Part shown: positions 61,318 through 64,000 of the stretch, in pieces
Position numbering within the stretch: position 1 is the stretch's first letter
How the letters are laid out: the number at the start of each line of letters is the position of its first letter
Source: Methylobrevis albus
GTDB lineage: Bacteria; Pseudomonadota; Alphaproteobacteria; Rhizobiales; Pleomorphomonadaceae
DNA: 64,000 nt
Assembly: GCF_015904235.1 (NCBI RefSeq)
Contig: NZ_JADZLT010000050.1
Location: forward strand, 186,001 to 250,000
Reading direction: 5' to 3'
Made by a program: the position numbers and the translations under genes
Notes under the pieces: generated by a model
Told to the model about the DNA's origin: nothing
What the model saw: only the letters and a program-made list of their open reading frames with translations
Database searches by the model: none

Positions 61318-62306
61318 GTTTTGCCCGTTCGTTCCGCCTGTCGGGCACCGGCGCGCCGCAACTCGCGACGCTCGCCGTGATCCTCTTCGCCAACTGGCTG
61401 GTGTTTCCCGAGTTCTTCGACCTGCGCATGCAGGACGGCCGCCTGTTCGGCAGCCTGATCGACGTGCTCAACCGCGGCGCGCCGGTGGCGATCCTAGCCA
61501 TCGGCATGACGCTGGTGATCGCCACCAAGGGCGTCGACCTCTCGGTCGGCGCGATCATGGCGATCTGCGGCGCGGTTGCCGCCACGATGGCCTCCGACGG
61601 CTACTCGCTGCCGGTGATCCTGATCGCGGCGCTCGCCGTCGGCCTCGTCTGCGGGCTGTGGAACGGCCTGCTCGTCGCGGTGCTCGACATCCAGCCGATC
61701 ATCGCGACGCTGATCCTGATGGTGACGGGGCGCGGCATCGCGCAGCTCATCACCGAGGGGCAGATCGTCACCTTCACGCACCAGGGGCTGATCGCCATCG
61801 CCGGCTCATCGTTCCTCGGCCTGCCGATGCCGGTGGTGATCGCCGTGGTGCTCGGCGTCGCGGCCGCGGCGCTGGTGCGGCTCACCGCGCTCGGCCTCTT
61901 GGTCGAGAGCATCGGCGTCAACCGCACCGCCTCGACCTATGCCGGCGTCGACAGCCGCAGCGTGCTGATCACCGCCTATGTGGTGTCGGGGCTCTGCGCC
62001 GCCGTCGCCGGCATCATCGCCGCCTCCGACATTCGCGGCGCGGATGCCAACAACGCCGGCCTCTGGCTGGAGCTCGACGCCATCCTCGCCGTCGTCGTCG
62101 GCGGTACCTCGCTGTTCGGCGGGCGCTTCTCGATCCTGTTGTCGCTGGTCGGCGCGATGGTGATCCAGGCGATGAACACCGGCATCCTATTGTCGGGCTA
62201 TCCGCCGGAACTCAACCTCATCGTCAAGGCGGTGGTCATCGTCGTGATCCTCGTGGTGCAGTCGCCGGTCGCCGGCCGCCTCACCACCTTCTTCCGCCGC
62301 CGCTGA
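61314..62306 (+). CDS. ytfT: Galactofuranose-type ABC transporter permease YtfT
   Basis: 330-residue CUT2 permease. The core motif LAIGMTLVIATKGVDLSVGAIMAICGAVAA is near residues 60-90. LDIQPIIATLILMVTGRGIAQLITEGQIVTF fits the YtfT subgroup, with ADANNAGLWLELDAILAVVVGGTSLFGGRFSILLSLVGAMVIQAMNTGIL in the second half. About eight to ten helices. It follows ytfR with a 4-bp overlap and precedes yjfF by 12 bp. Confidence 0.92.
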   Translation: MSFARSFRLSGTGAPQLATLAVILFANWLVFPEFFDLRMQDGRLFGSLIDVLNRGAPVAILAIGMTLVIATKGVDLSVGAIMAICGAVAATMASDGYSLPVILIAALAVGLVCGLWNGLLVAVLDIQPIIATLILMVTGRGIAQLITEGQIVTFTHQGLIAIAGSSFLGLPMPVVIAVVLGVAAAALVRLTALGLLVESIGVNRTASTYAGVDSRSVLITAYVVSGLCAAVAGIIAASDIRGADANNAGLWLELDAILAVVVGGTSLFGGRFSILLSLVGAMVIQAMNTGILLSGYPPELNLIVKAVVIVVILVVQSPVAGRLTTFFRRR

Positions 62307-62318
62307 GGAGCGTCCGAG

Positions 62319-63299
62319 ATGACCGCCCGCAACCTGCCGCTCATCGCCACGCTCGTCGTCTTCATCGTCGCCTATGCGCTCTGCGCGATGCAGTTTCCGG
62401 CGATGCTGTCGCTGCGGGTGGTCGCGAACCTGCTCACCGACAACGCCTATCTCGGCGTCGCCGCGGTCGGCATGACCTTCGTGATCATCTCGGGCGGCAT
62501 CGATCTCTCGGTCGGCTCGGTGATCGCCTTCACCGGCGTGTTCCTCGCCGTGGTGATCCGCGCCGGGATCGACCCGATCACCGCCTTCGTGCTGGTGCTC
62601 ATCATCACCACGCTGTTCGGCGCGGTGATGGGGGCGATGATCCACTATCTCGAGACGCCGCCGTTCATCGTCACCCTCGCCGGCATGTTCTTCGCCCGCG
62701 GCGCCTGCTTCCTGCTGACGACGGATTCGATCCCGATCGACCATCCGACCTGGGATTTCATCACCAGCCTCAACTACCGCCTGCCCGGCGGCGGACGGCT
62801 GACGCTGGTCGCGATGATCATGCTGGTGGTGTTCCTCGCCGGCATTCTCGTCGCGCATTTCACGCGCTTCGGCACCTATGTCTACGGCATGGGCGGCAAC
62901 CGGCAGTCGGCGGAGCTGATGGGCGTGCCGGTGGCGCGGACCACGGTGGCGATCTATGCGCTGTCGAGCGGTCTTGCCGGTGTCGCCGGCATCGTGTTCG
63001 CGCTCTACACCTCGGCCGGCTATTCGCTGGCGGCGACGGGCGTCGAGCTCGACACCATCGCCGCGGTGGTGATCGGCGGCACGCTGCTGACGGGGGGCGT
63101 CGGCACCATCGCCGGCACCTTCGTCGGCGTGCTGATCCAGGGCCTGATCCAGACCTACATCATCTTCGACGGCACGCTGTCGAGCTGGTGGACGAAGATC
63201 GTCATCGGCGGTCTGCTGTTCGCCTTCATCCTCTTGCAGCGCGGCCTCGTCCACGTCGCGGCGCGGCGCCGGGCCGCCGCACGGATGGCGGCGGCCTGA
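62319..63299 (+). CDS. yjfF: Galactofuranose-type ABC transporter permease YjfF
   Basis: 326-residue second permease of the same importer. YjfF hallmarks: AAVGMTFVIISGGIDLSVGSVIAFTGVFLAV near residues 47-77, YLETPPFIVTLAGMFFARGACFLLTTDSIPIDHP, TYVYGMGGNRQSAELMGVPVARTTVAIYALS and GVELDTIAAVVIGGTLLTGGVGTIAGTFVGVLIQGLIQTYI. It completes a YtfQ-YtfR-YtfT-YjfF complex with heterodimeric permeases. The operon ends here; no catabolic gene or regulator is adjacent. Confidence 0.93.
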   Translation: MTARNLPLIATLVVFIVAYALCAMQFPAMLSLRVVANLLTDNAYLGVAAVGMTFVIISGGIDLSVGSVIAFTGVFLAVVIRAGIDPITAFVLVLIITTLFGAVMGAMIHYLETPPFIVTLAGMFFARGACFLLTTDSIPIDHPTWDFITSLNYRLPGGGRLTLVAMIMLVVFLAGILVAHFTRFGTYVYGMGGNRQSAELMGVPVARTTVAIYALSSGLAGVAGIVFALYTSAGYSLAATGVELDTIAAVVIGGTLLTGGVGTIAGTFVGVLIQGLIQTYIIFDGTLSSWWTKIVIGGLLFAFILLQRGLVHVAARRRAAARMAAA

Positions 63300-63330
63300 C
63301 GGTCCCGTCGAGAGCCAGGCAGCCGCGCCC

Positions 63331-63582
63331 TCAGCGCGTCTGCGGGTAGCCGCGGCCGAGGGCGGCGAGCCGCAAGAGCCCGGCACCGGCCGCCTCGCCG
63401 ATGCCGCCGCGGCGGCCGTCGTCGATGGCGCGGCGGCCCTCGATCAGCCCGGCGACGTCGGTACGGGTGAGGCCGACCTCCTCGAGTTGCGCGTCGGTGA
63501 GCGCCGCCAGCCGGATACCCGTGCGGCGGCTGCGGCTGCGGCGGTCGAATTCCGCGAGGAACGCGTCGAAAATGCCGGTCAT
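63331..63582 (-). CDS. DUF1127-like small protein
   Basis: 83 residues. The segment TGIRLAALTDAQLEEVGLTRTDVAGLIEGR (about residues 21-50) has the DUF1127 (YjiS-like) pattern: L-x-x-L-x-(D)-x-x-L-x-x-(I/V)-G-L-T-R-x-(D/E). The N-terminus (FDAFLAEFDRRSRSRR) is basic. DUF1127 proteins are small arginine-rich RNA-linked regulators of phosphate, carbon or stress metabolism in alphaproteobacteria. The C-terminal Gly/Ala/Leu extension is longer than in minimal members. It is convergent with yjfF, with a 31-bp gap. Confidence 0.7.
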   Translation of the reverse strand: MTGIFDAFLAEFDRRSRSRRTGIRLAALTDAQLEEVGLTRTDVAGLIEGRRAIDDGRRGGIGEAAGAGLLRLAALGRGYPQTR

Positions 63583-63830
63583 CTGAAATACCTCTGGTCT
63601 TCTGAAACACCGGATCGTCTAGTCGGCGGCGGTTTCGCGCCGATTTCCCGCCCGGCGGAAAACTGTTTCAGCCGTTTCAATGCCGATGGCACGATCACGG
63701 CTTGCTGATTGGCGCGGCGGCGCCGGTTCCGCCTATCGTTACGGTCTGGGGGAGTGCTCGAAACGGCCCCGACGGACCGGCGTGTTTGGCCGGTGAGGAC
63801 AGGGCCCGACCGACTGACCGGAGACGATCG

Positions 63831-64000
63831 ATGACGAAATTTGCCACGACCGCCACCGTTGCGCTGTTCGCGCTCGGACTGTCCGCCGGCTTCGCCTCGG
63901 CGGAGTGCATGGGAAAAATGACGATGGCGTCGACCGCCACGCAGCAGCCCGCCCCGGCGCCGCTGCCCGTCGACGTCGCGACGCTCGAGACCGGTTCCGT
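63831..64000 (+). CDS. Exported protein, truncated at the window edge
   Basis: The first 56 codons are present. A signal peptide (MTKFATTATVALFALGLSAGFASA) is followed by ECMGKMTMASTATQQPAPAPLPVDVATLETGS, a Ser/Thr/Pro/Ala-rich mature start. GGAG lies eight bases before the ATG. The frame is still open at the edge. No family is recognisable from this portion. Upstream, 63583-63830 holds only the promoter space between this gene and the DUF1127 gene. Confidence 0.65.
   Translation, partial: MTKFATTATVALFALGLSAGFASAECMGKMTMASTATQQPAPAPLPVDVATLETGS

Overview
The window reads as a chromosomal segment of a high-GC alphaproteobacterium, most likely of the order Hyphomicrobiales (Rhizobiales). Supporting signs are a tRNA-His with discriminator base A73, a PdhS/PleC/DivJ-type cell-cycle kinase behind a TTAA-N7-TTAA CtrA-like box, an Irr-type iron control element, paired phasins, DUF3563/DUF6460/DUF1127 small proteins, an acdR-acdS (ACC deaminase) pair, and several families of REP-like inverted repeats typical of this order. 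ACC deaminase plus many sugar and polyol importers suggest a plant- or soil-associated life. Genus cannot be fixed from the sequence alone.

Layout: 0-3 kb holds the end of a spermidine/putrescine permease pair (potH tail, potI), a DUF6460 protein and trkH. 3-6 kb is a ferric-iron ABC pair (fbpB, fbpA) behind a likely Irr box. 6.3-12.7 kb is a divergent cluster of the PQQ-dehydrogenase-associated ABC system (substrate-binding protein, beta-propeller, cupredoxin-like protein, exported proteins, ATPase, ABC-2 permease). It resembles the lut / pedA1A2BC lanthanide-uptake loci, but no dehydrogenase lies in the window. 12.9-18.2 kb is one 1739-residue PAS histidine kinase with an enormous acidic low-complexity middle. 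18.5-20.1 kb has two phasins and tRNA-His.

21-31.7 kb is a ten-gene polyol operon (binding protein, SIS protein, two permeases, TIM-barrel isomerase, SorC regulator, ATPase, xylitol-type and ribitol-type dehydrogenases, FGGY kinase), with a divergent inositol-monophosphatase-family gene. 31.7-34.4 kb carries two degenerate BLUF proteins, a Nudix hydrolase and a DUF3563 peptide. 34.5-40 kb has a DUF1989/RHH pair divergent from a GntR regulator, an orphan BMP-type binding protein, and a FadR-type regulator divergent from uxuA. 40.3-45.5 kb is xylFHG with a divergent ROK repressor. 46-47.7 kb is acdR/acdS. 47.8-56.7 kb has a TauE-like permease, an RND efflux pair and cydDC. 57-58.2 kb is lrgAB. 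58.5-63.3 kb is a ytfQ-ytfR-ytfT-yjfF galactofuranose-type importer. The window ends with a DUF1127 protein and a truncated exported protein.

The overall theme is solute acquisition: polyamine, K+, Fe3+, probable lanthanide, pentitol, xylose, galactofuranose and nucleoside-like substrates. Local regulators sit next to their targets, and several operators are visible as palindromes.
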